This document shows positions 11,601-22,900 of a stretch of 64,000 bases of DNA, in pieces. The number at the start of each line of letters is the position of its first letter. The first letter of the stretch is position 1. Made by a program: the position numbers and the translations under genes. This DNA is from Symbiodinium microadriaticum. Its lineage: Eukaryota > Sar > Dinophyceae > Suessiales > Symbiodiniaceae. The notes under the pieces are model-generated. The model was not told the origin of the DNA. It saw nothing but the letters and a program-made list of their open reading frames with translations, and searched no databases. The DNA lies in NCBI GenBank assembly GCA_001939145.1, contig LSRX01000325.1:587912-651911 (forward strand), in the 5' to 3' direction.

Positions 11601-14600
11601 CAAAAAGCCTACGAACTGCTGGAGCCTTCGAAAGCGAATATCCTAAACCCTAAAGGCAACTAAGTCCTAAGCCCGAAAAGACTCCTAAACGCTAAGGCAT
11701 AAAATCCTGAACCCTCAGTAATTAAGGCTTAAATTATATCCTAAGCCCCAAAAACCCTAGGCCCTACACCCTAAACCCTAAAGCTTCAATCCTGAACCCT
11801 GAAGCCTAAATCCTAACCCCGACGCCCCTGGACTCGAATTCAGAGCGTGAAAAGCCGCCCACGAATCTTCCGGACCTTCACAACATGCCCTTTGAAGGGC
11901 AAACTCACTGTGCCCGCAATCGAAACATAGGGGTTTAGGGGTTTGGGGGTTTAGGGTTTAGGGGTGTAGGCGTAGTTTCCCCACCATACTCCCTGAGGCG
12001 GAATCCGACTTTTTTCCTTTGCCCACGGATCCCTGAAACCCAACTTGCCTTTGCCCTAAAGTTGATAAACTTTGATCCTTAAAGGCAAGTTGGCTCCCCC
12101 AGCTTTCGACAAGTGAGTAGGCACGGGCAAACTTGCCTTTGCCCACGAACTGACGAAAGTTTACCAACCTTGATCCGATCGTGGCAAAACTTGCCTTTGC
12201 CTAGCCAGGGGACCAACTTGCCTTTGCCCACGACTGTATGTATTCAAGTTTAGACTTATATGAAAAGAGGCTTAGGGTCTTGGGATTCAAGGCTTTAGGG
12301 TCCTGGGGTTTAGGATTCAGGGTTTAGGGGCGGTCAGCAGCCTGGTAGAATAGCGCCTTCTTCAAAAATCCCCCTTTCTCGGCCCCATAAAGCCCTCTCG
12401 TTAACCCCTAGTTCATCAGCCTTACCAATCGGGAACACTGAGGAACGCGCAGTTGCCCCACAGCCTGAATTCTAAACCTTACACCCCAACTCCACCAAAA
12501 CCCTAAACCCCAAAACCCAAGCCCTAAACACCAAAACCCACCACCCTAAACCCCAAAACCTCTTAACCCTAAACCCCAAAACCCTAACTCCTGAAGCCCC
12601 AAACACCTCAAACCCCTAAACCCCTGAATCCTAAACCCTGAACCCCCAAACCCCTAAAACCCTGAACCCTACCCCCCCCCCTCAAGCGCTGAAGCCTAAG
12701 GCTCCACCCGGGGGCCTTAGGCGCTGGGATCCTCAGAAAGCCATCCCCTTCTTCCTGCGGAGTCGGTTTAGGGCGTAGGGTTTAGTAGTAGGGTTTAGGG
12801 TGTAGTAGGGTTTATAGGGTTTAGGGTTTAGTAGGGTTTAGGGCTTACAGGGTTTAGGGCTTAGGGCTTAGAAGGCTTAGGGCTTATAGGGTCAGAAATT
12901 TGGGGATTTAGGGAGGATTAAGCGTGCAGAGTCTTGGATGTAGCAGGGTGTAGGTTGGAGGATTTAGTGCTTAGGATTTTCTTTTTTTTGGGGGGGTTGT
13001 TAAAATCCCGGAAGCCTACATTGCGATCACCAGATCACCATCAGGGCAGTTCTCTAAATAAGGTTCCCTTTCAGGGTCCTTTTTATTAAACACCCTTACC
13101 ATATCAGGGACCCAAAAAGGGACCCTAATTTAGAGAACTGCCCATCATCAGTGCCCCTCGGCTGTTGCACTCAGAGCACGTGAAGGGGTGCACGACATTT
13201 TGCTCTGGACTCTTATTTAAGGTTTAGGGTTTAGGGTAAACCCAAAGCCCTAAACCCCTAAATATAACACAACTCAGAATAAAACCCTCCCAAAATCCCC
13301 GGTCTTTGTTGCGGAACCCTGAACCCTAATCAATCCTTGAAGCCCGAAACCCCAAACAAACCCAAAGAGCACCCTTATAGAGCCTTACAGATCCCCCTAC
13401 GGCTCTTAACCCTAAATCTAAACCCTCAAGTTTAGCCCCCAAACCCAAAACCCTCAAACCCTGAACCCCAAGACCCTGAACCCTAAACCCCTAAACCCCA
13501 AACCCTTAATCCCCAAAATCCTAAACCCCTAAACCCCAAACCCCCTAAACCCTAAACCCCTAAACCCCCTAAACAACCAAAAATCCCCAAACCCCCTAAA
13601 CTCTAAACCCTAAACCCTTTATCCCCTAAACCCTAAACCCTTAATCCCCAAACCCCCTAAACCCTACCCTACACCAGGCCTTCAGAAGCTCTAGCCGCCC
13701 CTGGGCCGCTAAAGGCGGCGGCTTCCCTGGCGCCGGTTTGTCCTCGGAGGCGACCTCGGCGCTCAGCGTCTTCTTTCGGGCTTCCCGGGTTTTTGGGGCT
13801 TCGGTTTCGGGTTTAGGGGTTTAGGGGTTTTGGGGTTGAGGGTTTCGGGTTTAAGGCTTCGGGTTTCCGGTTTGGGGCTTCGGTTTAGGGTGTAGGGGTT
13901 TAGGGTTTCGGGGTTGCGGGTTTAGGGTTTGGGGCTTCGGGTTTAGAGTTTAGGGTTTAGGGTTGCGGGTTTAGGGCTCTAGGGCTTTAGGGCTTCAGAG
14001 CTTGAGGGTTTAAGGGTTTGTCTTATGGAGGGTGTAAGGGATTGCGTCGCCAGGGTTTTAGAAGGGTGTTGAAGCTTCACGTGGCTACCCCATGGCTTTT
14101 TACGGCTTTTCTGCTGTTTTGTAAGGGTTTTTGCTGCATGGTCGTGAAAGTCATGGGGTTTCATAGGAGTTATTACTCAGGTGGTAGAAGCGGTTCATAA
14201 TCTAAGAGAGGTACCAAGCTTTTTAGGGTGCTTGTCAAAGTGTCAGCAGCACCTAATCCCCCCTCCCCCCAACTCCAGATACCGGACAGTGTTTTCGGCA
14301 AGAAATATCCCATAGTCTGGACGCCCCGTCCTTTCTTTGTTCTGTGGAACCTTGTGAGGTTTGGGGCTTTAGGGGTTTTAAGGTTAGGATCTTAAACTTA
14401 GGGTTAAGGGCTTTAACTTTAGGGATTCAGGGATGAGGGTTTAAGGATTTCAACTGATAGAGGAATGTGATTAAGAAGCCCTAGGTTTTTATCAGGGTTC
14501 TTATTAATATGAATCCTCATATATTGGGGTTATAGGGCCAGGGATTCTTAATCAGGTCCCTACATTATCAAAGCTACTATCAATATGAACCCTAAACGGA

Positions 14601-14774
14601 AAAGGACTCTCGACCAGGGCCAACAGAAGGTCCATGAGATCATCTCTTTATAAGCCCTACGCATGCAAATGTAGCTCAGGGCAAGCGCTGCGCAGGCGTT
14701 GTTTTGGTCCATGCGCTTGAAGAGGCAGTGCACACAGGTGTGCGGTTGCAGTGCTTTTTGTGCAGGACATTTGC
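8594..14774 (-). CDS. Unidentified spliced gene, minus strand
   Basis: A chain of short minus-strand exons separated by TTTAGGG-like introns: 14661-14774, 13680-13754, 12716-12754, 11842-11875, 9998-10041, 9551-9631 and 8594-8676. All begin after AG|G and end at GT, GC or (once) GA. Phases are compatible from 13680 through 8594, so this part reads as one protein. It includes LELLK then EEGDGFLRIPAPK, LPVEFFLDED, VLHAHEILKRIEHRNPFKR and SPMSEALACEKALPEL. The link from 14661-14774 to the next exon is out of phase, so an exon is probably missed or that exon belongs elsewhere. I do not recognise the family. The gene lies downstream of the antiporter on the same strand and may extend below 8.6 kb. 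An N gap falls inside it at 11412-11575. Confidence 0.5.
9551..9631 (-). CDS. Exon of unidentified gene
   Basis: Eighty-one bases encoding VLHAHEILKRIEHRNPFKR and a short tail. It has an AG|G acceptor and a GC donor, with phase 1 at both ends. It is one of the clearest coding islands in the first 16 kb. Confidence 0.55.
9998..10041 (-). CDS. Exon of unidentified gene
   Basis: Forty-four bases encoding EYDQLPVEFFLDED after AG|G. The exon may instead run six bases further to a GC donor, which gives the phase needed by exon 9551-9631 (reading DVPG then VLHAHEIL). Confidence 0.5.
10360..10455. repeat. TA/TATG-rich microsatellite
   Basis: A run of TGTATA, TATG and TA units, drifting from GTATGT-type to pure TA repeats. 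No coding sequence is supported here. Confidence 0.75.
10706..10802. mobile_element. MITE-like hairpin, 97 bp
   Basis: Inverted arms of 24 bases at 10706-10729 and 10779-10802 match almost perfectly. They start GTTGATGATA and enclose a 49-base AT-rich centre. Non-coding; structure typical of a miniature inverted-repeat element. Confidence 0.65.
11412..11575. other. Assembly gap (164 N)
   Basis: A run of N flanked on both sides by CCCTAAA-type repeat, so the missing sequence is probably more of the same filler. Confidence 0.99.
11842..11875 (-). CDS. Exon of unidentified gene
   Basis: Thirty-four bases encoding VRKIRGRLFTL, highly basic. The acceptor is AG|G; the donor would be GA, which makes this the least certain border in the chain. 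Joined upstream it continues IPAPK in phase. Confidence 0.35.
12008..12233. repeat. AACTTGCCTTTGCC dispersed short repeats
   Basis: The core AACTTGCCTTTGCC, often followed by CACGA, occurs near 12042, 12130, 12188 and 12215, with a related copy near 12015 and an inverted piece (AAAGGCAAGTTGG) at 12081-12093. Spacing is irregular. It differs from the TTTAGGG filler and lies in an intron of the unidentified gene. Confidence 0.7.
12470..12675. repeat. Degenerate CCCTAAA array
   Basis: About 200 bases of CCCTAAA, CCCCAAAA and CCCTGAA variants between two coding islands of the unidentified minus-strand gene. It forms intron filler. Confidence 0.8.
12716..12754 (-). CDS. Exon of unidentified gene
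   Basis: Thirteen codons, EEGDGFLRIPAPK, between an AG|G acceptor and a GC donor, phase 0 at both ends. The upstream exon 13680-13754 also ends in phase 0. Confidence 0.5.
13044..13143. mobile_element. MITE-like hairpin, 100 bp
   Basis: Perfect 16-base terminal inverted repeats (GGGCAGTTCTCTAAAT at 13044-13059 and its complement at 13128-13143). The arms extend inward imperfectly. The inner motif TTTAGAGAACT recurs near 41202 and 45673, which suggests a family. Confidence 0.7.
13430..13670. repeat. Degenerate CCCTAAA array
   Basis: About 240 bases of CCCTAAA-type units directly next to the exon at 13680-13754. It occupies the downstream intron. Confidence 0.8.
13680..13754 (-). CDS. Exon of unidentified gene
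   Basis: Twenty-five codons, VASEDKPAPGKPPPLAAQG then RLELLK, with an AG|G acceptor and a GC donor, phase 0 at both ends. An upstream in-frame extension (KKTLSAE) is also open, so the acceptor may lie further 5'. The proline-rich composition suggests a linker. Confidence 0.5.
14469..14553. mobile_element. MITE-like hairpin, 85 bp
   Basis: Inverted arms at 14469-14482 and 14540-14553 (GATTAAGAAGCCCT against its complement with one mismatch) around an AT-rich centre. Non-coding. Confidence 0.5.
14661..14774 (-). CDS. Exon, cysteine-rich, unidentified gene
   Basis: After AG|G the minus strand encodes 37 codons including PHTCVHCLFKRMDQNNAC and ALALSYICM, ending at a GTAGGG donor. It has five cysteines, with a CxxC. 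Possible zinc or disulphide module; family not recognised. Phase does not connect directly to exon 13680-13754. Confidence 0.5.
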
Positions 14775-15049
14775 CTGAACACACTGGCGAACACTGGCAT
14801 GCAAATCGTTGGGTGGCTTCTGTCCTTTCTGGATAGCCCGAACCCCAAACCACGGATGTCATACCCCAGAATCCCCACAACCAGTAGGGTACAGCCACAT
14901 CTTCACAACAAGAACTCCCATCATGACTCTCCCCCGGCATCGCCTGGGAAGCCAAAGCTCAAGACCATGTTAAGATTCCTCAAGGAACCCTGAACACGAA
15001 CCCTGAACACCAAAACACCCTAAACCCTAAATCATAAACCACATTCATG

Positions 15050-15238
15050 CTAGATTATTGCCGTGTACCGTCCAAGAAATCTAGTTAATTTAGCCTTTCG
15101 GTAGCGGAGAGTGCTTTCATCTCCATCCAACTTCGAATTCTCAGAAGTAAAGGCGAGAGAGGCTCTCGTTGGGCAGCCCTCATTGCCTTTCTGCATCCAT
15201 GCACGAAAAATCTCCGGCGTAGGATTCAGCCGTGGCAC
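15050..15238 (-). CDS. Candidate exon, unidentified gene
   Basis: A minus-strand open stretch with protein-like composition (TPEIFRAWMQKGNEGCPT and beyond), free of telomere-like repeat. It lies between the antiporter terminal exon and the cysteine-rich exon and could be a 5' exon of the unidentified gene. Splice borders not fixed. Confidence 0.3.
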   Translation of the reverse strand: MPRLNPTPEIFRAWMQKGNEGCPTRASLAFTSENSKLDGDESTLRYRKAKLTRFLGRYTAII

Positions 15239-15956
15239 TTTTGAGATGCAGTGTCAGGTCTCAGGGAGAAAATCTGAGCATGAACAAATTCTCGACCCTA
15301 AAGCCGACAACCTGAAACCGTAAAACTCCAAGACCCTACACCCGAAACACATCCCTCAATGCCTTTTTTCACCGGAGAGATGCTCAGTGCACTCCTATGA
15401 CGAGAAAAATTTCGCATGCTGCGCAGAGCTGGAGCGACCGGTCGTTCACGCTTTGTTGGGGCTTCCATAAGGTTTGTTTAAGGTTTAGAAATTTTTGGGG
15501 GCATGGAGAAATGTAGGACCCTAAACCCCAAACCGTAGGGTGTTTTTCAATGACTCCTACATCGATCAGCATCAGGTGGGGGTGTAAGGCCGACAAGCCT
15601 AGATGCTAAAGCCTAATGCAAGAGCCTTAATCATTAGAAGAGGGTTTTGGGGCCCAATATATACTTATATTTAGGAACCTTTACAGTAGGATTGGTAATT
15701 ATAAAGGACCCTATACTACGAAGCCCTGAGCTGTTACACCGTAATTCTCCCAAACCCGAAATCCAAAACCTAAACTCCAAAAAGCCCGAACACTGAATCA
15801 GGAAGCCGTATAACGCCCCAAACGCCCTCCACATGAAACAGAAAGTGCTTGAGACTTTCGACAGCTGCGTTTGTCTGTGGTGGGATATAGAGTGGGGTTA
15901 AGGCATTTGAGTTTCGGACGGTGTCGTAGCACTGGGAGTCTTGGGATCACAGCTGA

Positions 15957-16163
15957 CATCGCTCGCAACGCACGAACGCAGCAAAACGAATTAAGCAAGA
16001 AAGATGCATTTTTGCCACCTGCGGGGTTGACGTCTGCATACAAGATACAAAGTTCGTAAACTCAGAAGACTTAGGTCTAGGGCTCCCTGTTCTTAAACAT
16101 CTATCTACTAAACACTCTAAGACTCTAGGTCGTATGCATCACAGGTAAGCCCTAGTGTAGAAC
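15957..16163. repeat. Dispersed repeat, copy 1
   Basis: About 200 bases closely matching 63439-63666. Shared stretches include GCACCTGCGGGGTTGACG-like and CTCAGAAGACTTAGGTC-like segments. The pair shows that this filler duplicates in blocks over long distances. Confidence 0.75.
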
Positions 16164-16868
16164 CTTGAATCAAGAGCCCTAAACCCTGAAGCGCTGCAAC
16201 CCCGAAGAGCCTCGACAAAGCTTCACCTTAAATACAACTCAACACACAGAAGTGGCGCAGTCGAACCCCGAAGGGGCCTCCACTTGCTCCCTACGGCCTG
16301 CGATGCTGAGGAGCTCCACTCGCTTAAGCGCTTAGCGGCGGCGCCGGGAGGAGACCGTGGACACCTGGTAGGGTTTAGGGTTTAGGGGTTTAGGGGTTTA
16401 GGGGGTTAGGGTTTAGGGTTTAGGGGTTTAGGGGTTTAGTGTTTAGGGCCCCTTGGGTTGAGGCTTTCTGCTGCTTTCGGGGGCTCAGGGCTTTCAGGCT
16501 TTTTCGGGCTCAGGCTTGAAATTGCTTTGAAGGAGTTGCGGCTTCAAATCGTCTGTTCTACGGCTGAAGGATTTGGACCCCTCGACCCTAACCCTAAACC
16601 TTCCCAAACCTTGAACCCTTGTAGTAGCCTTGTGGACCGCTCAATGAACCCGTGTTTATGGTCTAAGGTTCGGATGGCAGTGAATCTTGTCTATGTGGCC
16701 GTTTCATGGCACTACGGATTTTTCCTATATAATCATTCTACGAAAAATCTACCCTACCAGTAGAAGTAAACCCAAACAGTTACACGACGGCTCGAGCAAA
16801 ATAGACCCCACAACCTCCTCCTAAACCCTAAAGCCTAAGCCCTAAACCTATAACCCCTCGCTCCGGGC

Positions 16869-16956
16869 CTATGCAAAGATCGCCTGCTGCAAGGCAAAGG
16901 TTGCCAACCCAAGGATGAAGCCAAGGGCAGCCCAGGGGGAAATGCGCTTGGCATAC
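16869..16956 (-). CDS. nhaD: Antiporter terminal exon (C-terminal helix)
   Basis: Reads YAKRISPWAALGFILG and on through a hydrophobic helix to a TAG stop at 16869-16871. It matches the last transmembrane helix of NhaD/NHD1. The acceptor is CCCAG|G in phase 2, which completes the tryptophan codon begun in exon 17325-17364. Confidence 0.9.
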
Positions 16957-19900
16957 CTGGGACTTCAACTATAGGACTCTAGAATCGCTTGGGCTTAGGG
17001 TCCTGAGTTTTTCTGGTATGAGGGTGCTTAGGATTTTGAATTCATGTTAGGGCTCTATAACACGAGTTTAGCATAATGGCTGCTTGCTGCTGTGTTCCAA
17101 AGGTCTCATGAACGGGAAAGCTAGGGCGCAGGCTACAGTCCGGTTGCTCATCCCTGAACCATCACCAAATTTTCAGAAACGATCGTCCCTTCAGATCCTT
17201 CCTGCAGGCCCCTAAACCCAAAAAACAAAGCCCCCAGAAATCGGCCTTAGAGCAGGTGTGATTCTTCGGGCTTCTTGTTTTCCTTTCTTCAACCCCTGAA
17301 CGCTTACAGAGAGTGCCAGGATGCCAGAGGAATCCGACGCCCTCCAAGCCCATCAAGGTCACGCCTTGCCCGGGGCGAAACGGAGGGAAGCTCTGGAGAG
17401 TTGAGACTGGGAAGCCTCTTCTTGAGCTGTGCCATTGCTACCGGTAGCTAGGAAGACGAGGAGCCTAATTCAGGGTTTAAGGGTTTAGCAGGGCTTGCGC
17501 GAAAAATCCTACATTTGTTTGACCACGACACCCTAAACTCCAAGAACGAACCATAAATATCGAGACGGGGTTCTTGGAGCTGTATACTAGTACAGTATAT
17601 GAGGGAACCCTGCAGACGAATGATACACCCCCATAGGCCTGATAGTCAAACCCAGGTCCTCCTGAGCCTTGGGATACTGAGGCAAGACTTCTACTTCTTT
17701 GCGGAGCTTATTGAAAGTGCAAGCTTTTTCTTCTTATTCCCAGCCCCTGAAACCTCGCTAAGCCCTGCAAAATCTCGTAAGACCCGACAAGGAAATCATA
17801 AACCTGTCACAAGCAACGTTTTTTCATAACCCTCAGTATCAACGCAACCCGTTTAAGTCACATAGAACCGCGTAAACCCTTAACGCCCGTTGTAGTAACT
17901 CCCTAAAGCTCTATAGAGCCCTGTTGGGCAGAAAGTATGCTTCGAGCCTGCAACGCTTCCAACAGCAAGCATGGAGCCACCTGCGGAGGTTTTTAGGAAG
18001 CCGCTGTCTGGTTCTAAAAAGGGGTTAATGCACTATACAGGGTTCAGGGGTGTTCTAGGGAGTTCATACGATAGGCTTCTATCGGGGCGTTCGCAGGTTT
18101 GGGCATACTTTGCTGTTCGGGTCTTTGGTTGATGGCTTGGGCTCTTCGGGTGCGGGCTTTTGCACGGCTGGAATGTTTCTGCAAGGTTTTGTCGTAAACC
18201 GAAAACCTCAAAATCCTAAACCCCAAACCTCAAACCCTAAACCCCAAACGTCGAAAGACTAAGCCCCAAAACCTCAAAAAAACCGATGCCCCGCACCCCA
18301 AAGGTTTACCGTTGGGCTGCGCGCTTTTATTGCTTTACGTTTGATGACTTTGGGCTCCGAGCTTCGGGCGGCTCCTTTGAGCCATTTACGGTTGTAGGTG
18401 GGTGCTATGAGGAGTGGGGTATAGGGTTTAGGGCTTAGGGTTTAAGGCTACTAGGAGCACTTGCTAGAGGGTCAGAAATCCTACTACTGAGAGCTGCTAT
18501 AAACATGATGAGGGTGGTTCGGGTTTGGAGCTGTTTCGGGTCCAGGGTCTGGGGTTCATGGCTTCCGGAGGCCAGGGCATGGGGCAGAAGAACAGGCATC
18601 ATAGCAGCTTACGGTTCGGGGTGTTTTTGCTGGTCATGGTAAGTCGTCTCTGTAGAACACTTGAAGGCCTACGAAACCCTACAGGCCCTGAGCCCTCAAC
18701 TCCCAAACCCTCACTTGAACCACAGACCGTAAATCCTCTACGTCTTATCAGGCTTCCATAAGCGCTTGATAGCACGTCTCTCGGCTGATGGAAACAATCT
18801 TTGGGGGCTGCGGCTGTTCTGACTGACGTGCGCTCTCAGGAAGGGCAGTGTAGGACGAACCCTAAACCCTAAAGCCTAAAGCCGTAAACCCTAAAGCCCT
18901 AAAACCTAAACCCTAAACCCTAAAATCCTAAAGCCCTAAACCCCAAAACCCTAAAGCCCTAAACCCTAAAACCTTGTGCCGTGAAGGTCAGATTGAGAGA
19001 ACCGGGTCAGGATCGGGGCTTAGAGGCAAAGGTAGGAGTGCTCCGCTGGCGATCATGAAAACATCGAAAGGCTATGGTTTTGGGGCTTTCGGGCTTTAGG
19101 GCTTTATACTATAGGGCTTTAGGGCTTTAAGGCTTTAGGCTTTAGAGCTTTAGGGCTTTAGGGTTATAGGGTTTTTTTGTTATCACCTCTTTTCCTTTCC
19201 GCTTCAGGTCGGGAATACCATGCTGGTTGAGGCGGTTACCCGGGAGTACTTGCTATTGCATGGGATTCGACCACCTACCACTCTCTATGCTCCCCGTACT
19301 CCCGGATCGCGTAGTGCCCTGCAAAGATGCCAGCATGTGCTACCTTGACCAGCCAAAGGAGGAAAACACACACCTGACCAACATTCCACTAACACAACCC
19401 CTCTGACATCACCACTCGCTCTGCTGGCAGCACATCCACATCTGCTGCAGGCTCAGGACATCGCCTCATGCACCGCAGCCCTTGTGCCCATTACACCACG
19501 TAACCCTGAATACAAGGATCCCTGGCTGCTCGCATGGGCTCGGCTACTGCCATGGTCCTACTTGCTGTCGACACTAGGATCCGAACTCTCTCTCAACACC
19601 CTTCCCGACAGTGACGCAGTGTAGCTACTCTGAAGAAACCCCTGAGTCCGGCCCCTCGACAGATCCGTCCACAGACAGCCCTCAGACGGCTCAGCTCTGT
19701 ACATCAGCCCTCACCTAAGCCTCGCTGCAGCTCAGCCGTGGACGCCTCCGAGTCGGTTTCACCCGGAAAAACTCCTTGGTGCCCTTGAGCCTCATCCATC
19801 TGCGTCGCCGAAACTGGACCCTGTGATCCATACTGTAGCGTCAGCTGGTCCTGGAGCTCCCCCACTTGTGTCTCGACATCCGCCGGGTTTATCGCGGCTG

Positions 19901-22900
19901 CCGCCACTATGAACTCTGCCATGTCCACCCCGACAGAGTTGATCATCTCCTCCTTTTCAAGGCCTCCAGCCAGCCACAACTGGTACCATGGGCGCACGTC
20001 CTCATCCGCAGTGTTGCAGGTTCTCTGTCCGGCCCGCCTTCGTTTGGGCTCTTGGGCCATCTCTGCTGCCAGTTGTTCCTCTTCTCTCCGCCGGAGCCTC
20101 TGCTCTGCGAATGCTCGGTCCTGCTTTTCTCCTCTGTAGTAGAAGTCCTTGACCTGGTGCTCGGTCACAGCCATCACCATGTTGATCTCCTCCCCAGGCT
20201 TGATTCTACTTCCATCGTCTGTTCCCCCAGCCTGACCTTCAGCCTGAGGTGCTTGGCCGTGGCCGAGCTCCAGCCCAAGTGAGCTTGCACCACCGCTCTG
20301 TCCTCGGCCTGGGCCAGCCTGGAACTCTGCCTTTCGTGCCACTCGAACAGCTCCAAGTCGGCTTGGTTCTGCTTCTCTTCCTCCTCCTCCCTCTCTCGGT
20401 ACAGCTGGTCGTCGTCTCCTCCATCGCTGCTCACCACCGGAACTTCATGGGAGGACGCTGGCCGGCTATGCAGCGGTCCGCGCTCAGCACCCACTAGTTT
20501 CGCACCCCATCTCTGTGCCCAGGCCATGGGGTCAATCCCCGGGCTGCACATGCGCGGCGGGCGCACTCACCGGGTGCTGCACGTTTGCAGAATGAGCCAC
20601 CAGCACTGCTTCCAACGCACTCCATTCGGCGATGGTCTCTCTGTGCTGCAACAGTCGCTGGAGCAGAGCCGCCGCAGCCTGCCGAGCCGTTGACTCCGCC
20701 ATATCCTGAAGTTCCGTATGCACGGTCAGGGCTCGCGGTGGTGTCACTCTTTCGTGGGCCTCCCTGTGCATGCCCGTCAGCGACCTTTGCATCAGGCCAT
20801 GCTCATCCGTCTCAGCTTTTTCCTCCTGCACCTGTTCCACCACCGCTCTGGTCACTGCCTCCACCCATTCTTGCTGCTGCGGGGGAAGCCGAACTGGTTC
20901 CCGCCGGTCACACCACCTGGCTTCTTCTGGAACTCCACTCAGCACCACCATCAGCCACTCTCGGCCACGGTTCCTGTCCTCGTCGGTGTCCAAGTGCTCT
21001 CCCAGGGCCCTGCCTGCAGCCGTGATCATATCTGCAACTTGGTGGTCCTCTGCCCACCTGTCCTCCACCCAGTCCCTCAAACTCACTATGGCTCTGCGCG
21101 GTTCCCCTGCTTTGGCCCCTGTTGTCGGTGGCTCCCCTGAGGCCACCATCTGCATCAGGCTGGTATCTTCTTCTTCCACTTCCACTTCCACCTCAGTTTC
21201 GTCATCTCGTTGGAGTTCAGCGTCGGCATCATCCTCCACGTCGTGCACCTCGACCGGTGGCAGGGCCGAGCTTGTAGCTGCCTCGCCCGGGAGCTCTGCT
21301 GAGCCACTGGCTGTCGGGCTTCGCGCCGTGCCTAGCCCCCTTTCATGACCCACTCGCGCCACAATGTCGTGGAGCTCGCTGCTCAATAGCCCAACAAAGT
21401 TTGGGAGCGCCTCTGCCATCACCTGGAACTCCGCCGGCGACTTGTCCATCAACGTCTCGAAGACCGTGCTATAGGCCGGCTCGTTGATGAAGCCCGGCAT
21501 ACGTTGTGGCTCCTCGTCCTCATAGTCCGAGTCCGTATCCAGGCCAAGCAGCGTTCTCCACAGAAAGCTGGGCTCCTCCTCATCCCTGCCCTCCTCTCTT
21601 GCAGAGCTGGTCCCACGTCCAGAGCCCCCACGAGGGCTCCCTCCTCGCCCACGGCCTCCACTTGTCACCATCTCTTCGCTCGATTTGCTTGTCTGGCATC
21701 TTTCAGTGCCCCTTCTGCCGCTTTCTCTCCCTCCGTCTCGTCCTCTTCCTCGGCCTCGAGCCCCCGTCCGGGGTGTCAACACTCTGGTCGTAGTGGTCAC
21801 TCTTACTCCCGGGCCTTCTCTCCATGCCGAGGGGTTGTCCACCAGCTTGCGACAGACCGTGAGAGGAAGGTGCGGAACCGGCATGGTGGCACAGGCTGAG
21901 GGAGGAGGGCTATGAGTTCCAAAGCAGTGGCTATGACATGTGGCAGCTGGCAAGCAGAGTGGAGGAACGAATCCACCATCGACGAGACCCTCGCTATGCT
22001 GCTGACGTGGTGGTGTGGCTGGACAGCCTGAGGAGGACGTGGGAAGAAGAAAGCAGGGCCCATCTGCCGCCGAGGTGGGGCCAGGTCCCGGAGCCTGAAA
22101 TCCTTTACTTTGAGGAGGACATCGAGCTGACCTTTCGACAGCAATGGCTCGAGCAGTTGTGCCCAGTGGCGTGCGAGAGCAGTAGAAGAGACCGACTCCT
22201 GGAGACAGTGGGCCTCCGCGTTGAGGGCCCTCCCTGTGAAAGAGAGGAGGCCAGAAGAATGCGGCTGTCCAGGTCGAGAACGCCGCAGCGACAGCGAATG
22301 ACTGGCAGGACAGGAGACCATCGGCAACTGCTCTCTAGGAGACAGAGCGATGCCGAGCCGGAGCCAGAGGAGCTGTCCTTGGTGGTGAAGAAATTCCGCC
22401 AAAAAAGCGGGATGCCACTGCACAACCTTAGCATGGCCGTTGCCACTCCCAGACTCCACTGTGCCAGAGAGTTCTCATCTCCCTCTGCGGCGTACTTGCG
22501 GCAGATCGTGTAATCGGGGCTGTTCACTGGGTAGTCACCAGTGCTCGTCCATTGCCGCCGTGTTCCGCACCTGCCCCGACCTGAGGGTGCTTGCGGTGGA
22601 TCGCGTGATCGGGGCTGTTCACGGGGTCGTCCTTGCGCCTCGCTCTGCCCAGCTGTGCCTGGCCACTGCCGCCATCTGCCGCGCACGTTGCCGCCATCAC
22701 ATTATCCTCCTTGGACTCAGTCTTGCGGAGAATCGTGCACTCGTGGCTGTCTCCTCGGCGGTCGCCTTGCCCCTCACAGGCCCTTGTCTGGAATCGGCTG
22801 CCCTTTCCAGGCTGTGTTCCTCGCCACCTTTCAGTGCTGTTGCCATCCTCGAGGCAGTCCATTTGCAGGGCTCGCCCAGGCAGGGCACCCCGAGCTCTGT

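Noticed and set aside
19260-19290. A tRNA B-box-like GGGATTCGACC
   Set aside because: No A box at the right distance and no cloverleaf could be drawn; no tRNA is supported anywhere in the window.
19960-21348. Long plus-strand open frames opposite the LINE minus-strand frames
   Set aside because: Serine/proline/cysteine-rich mirror translations of GC-rich coding DNA, with no recognised motif.
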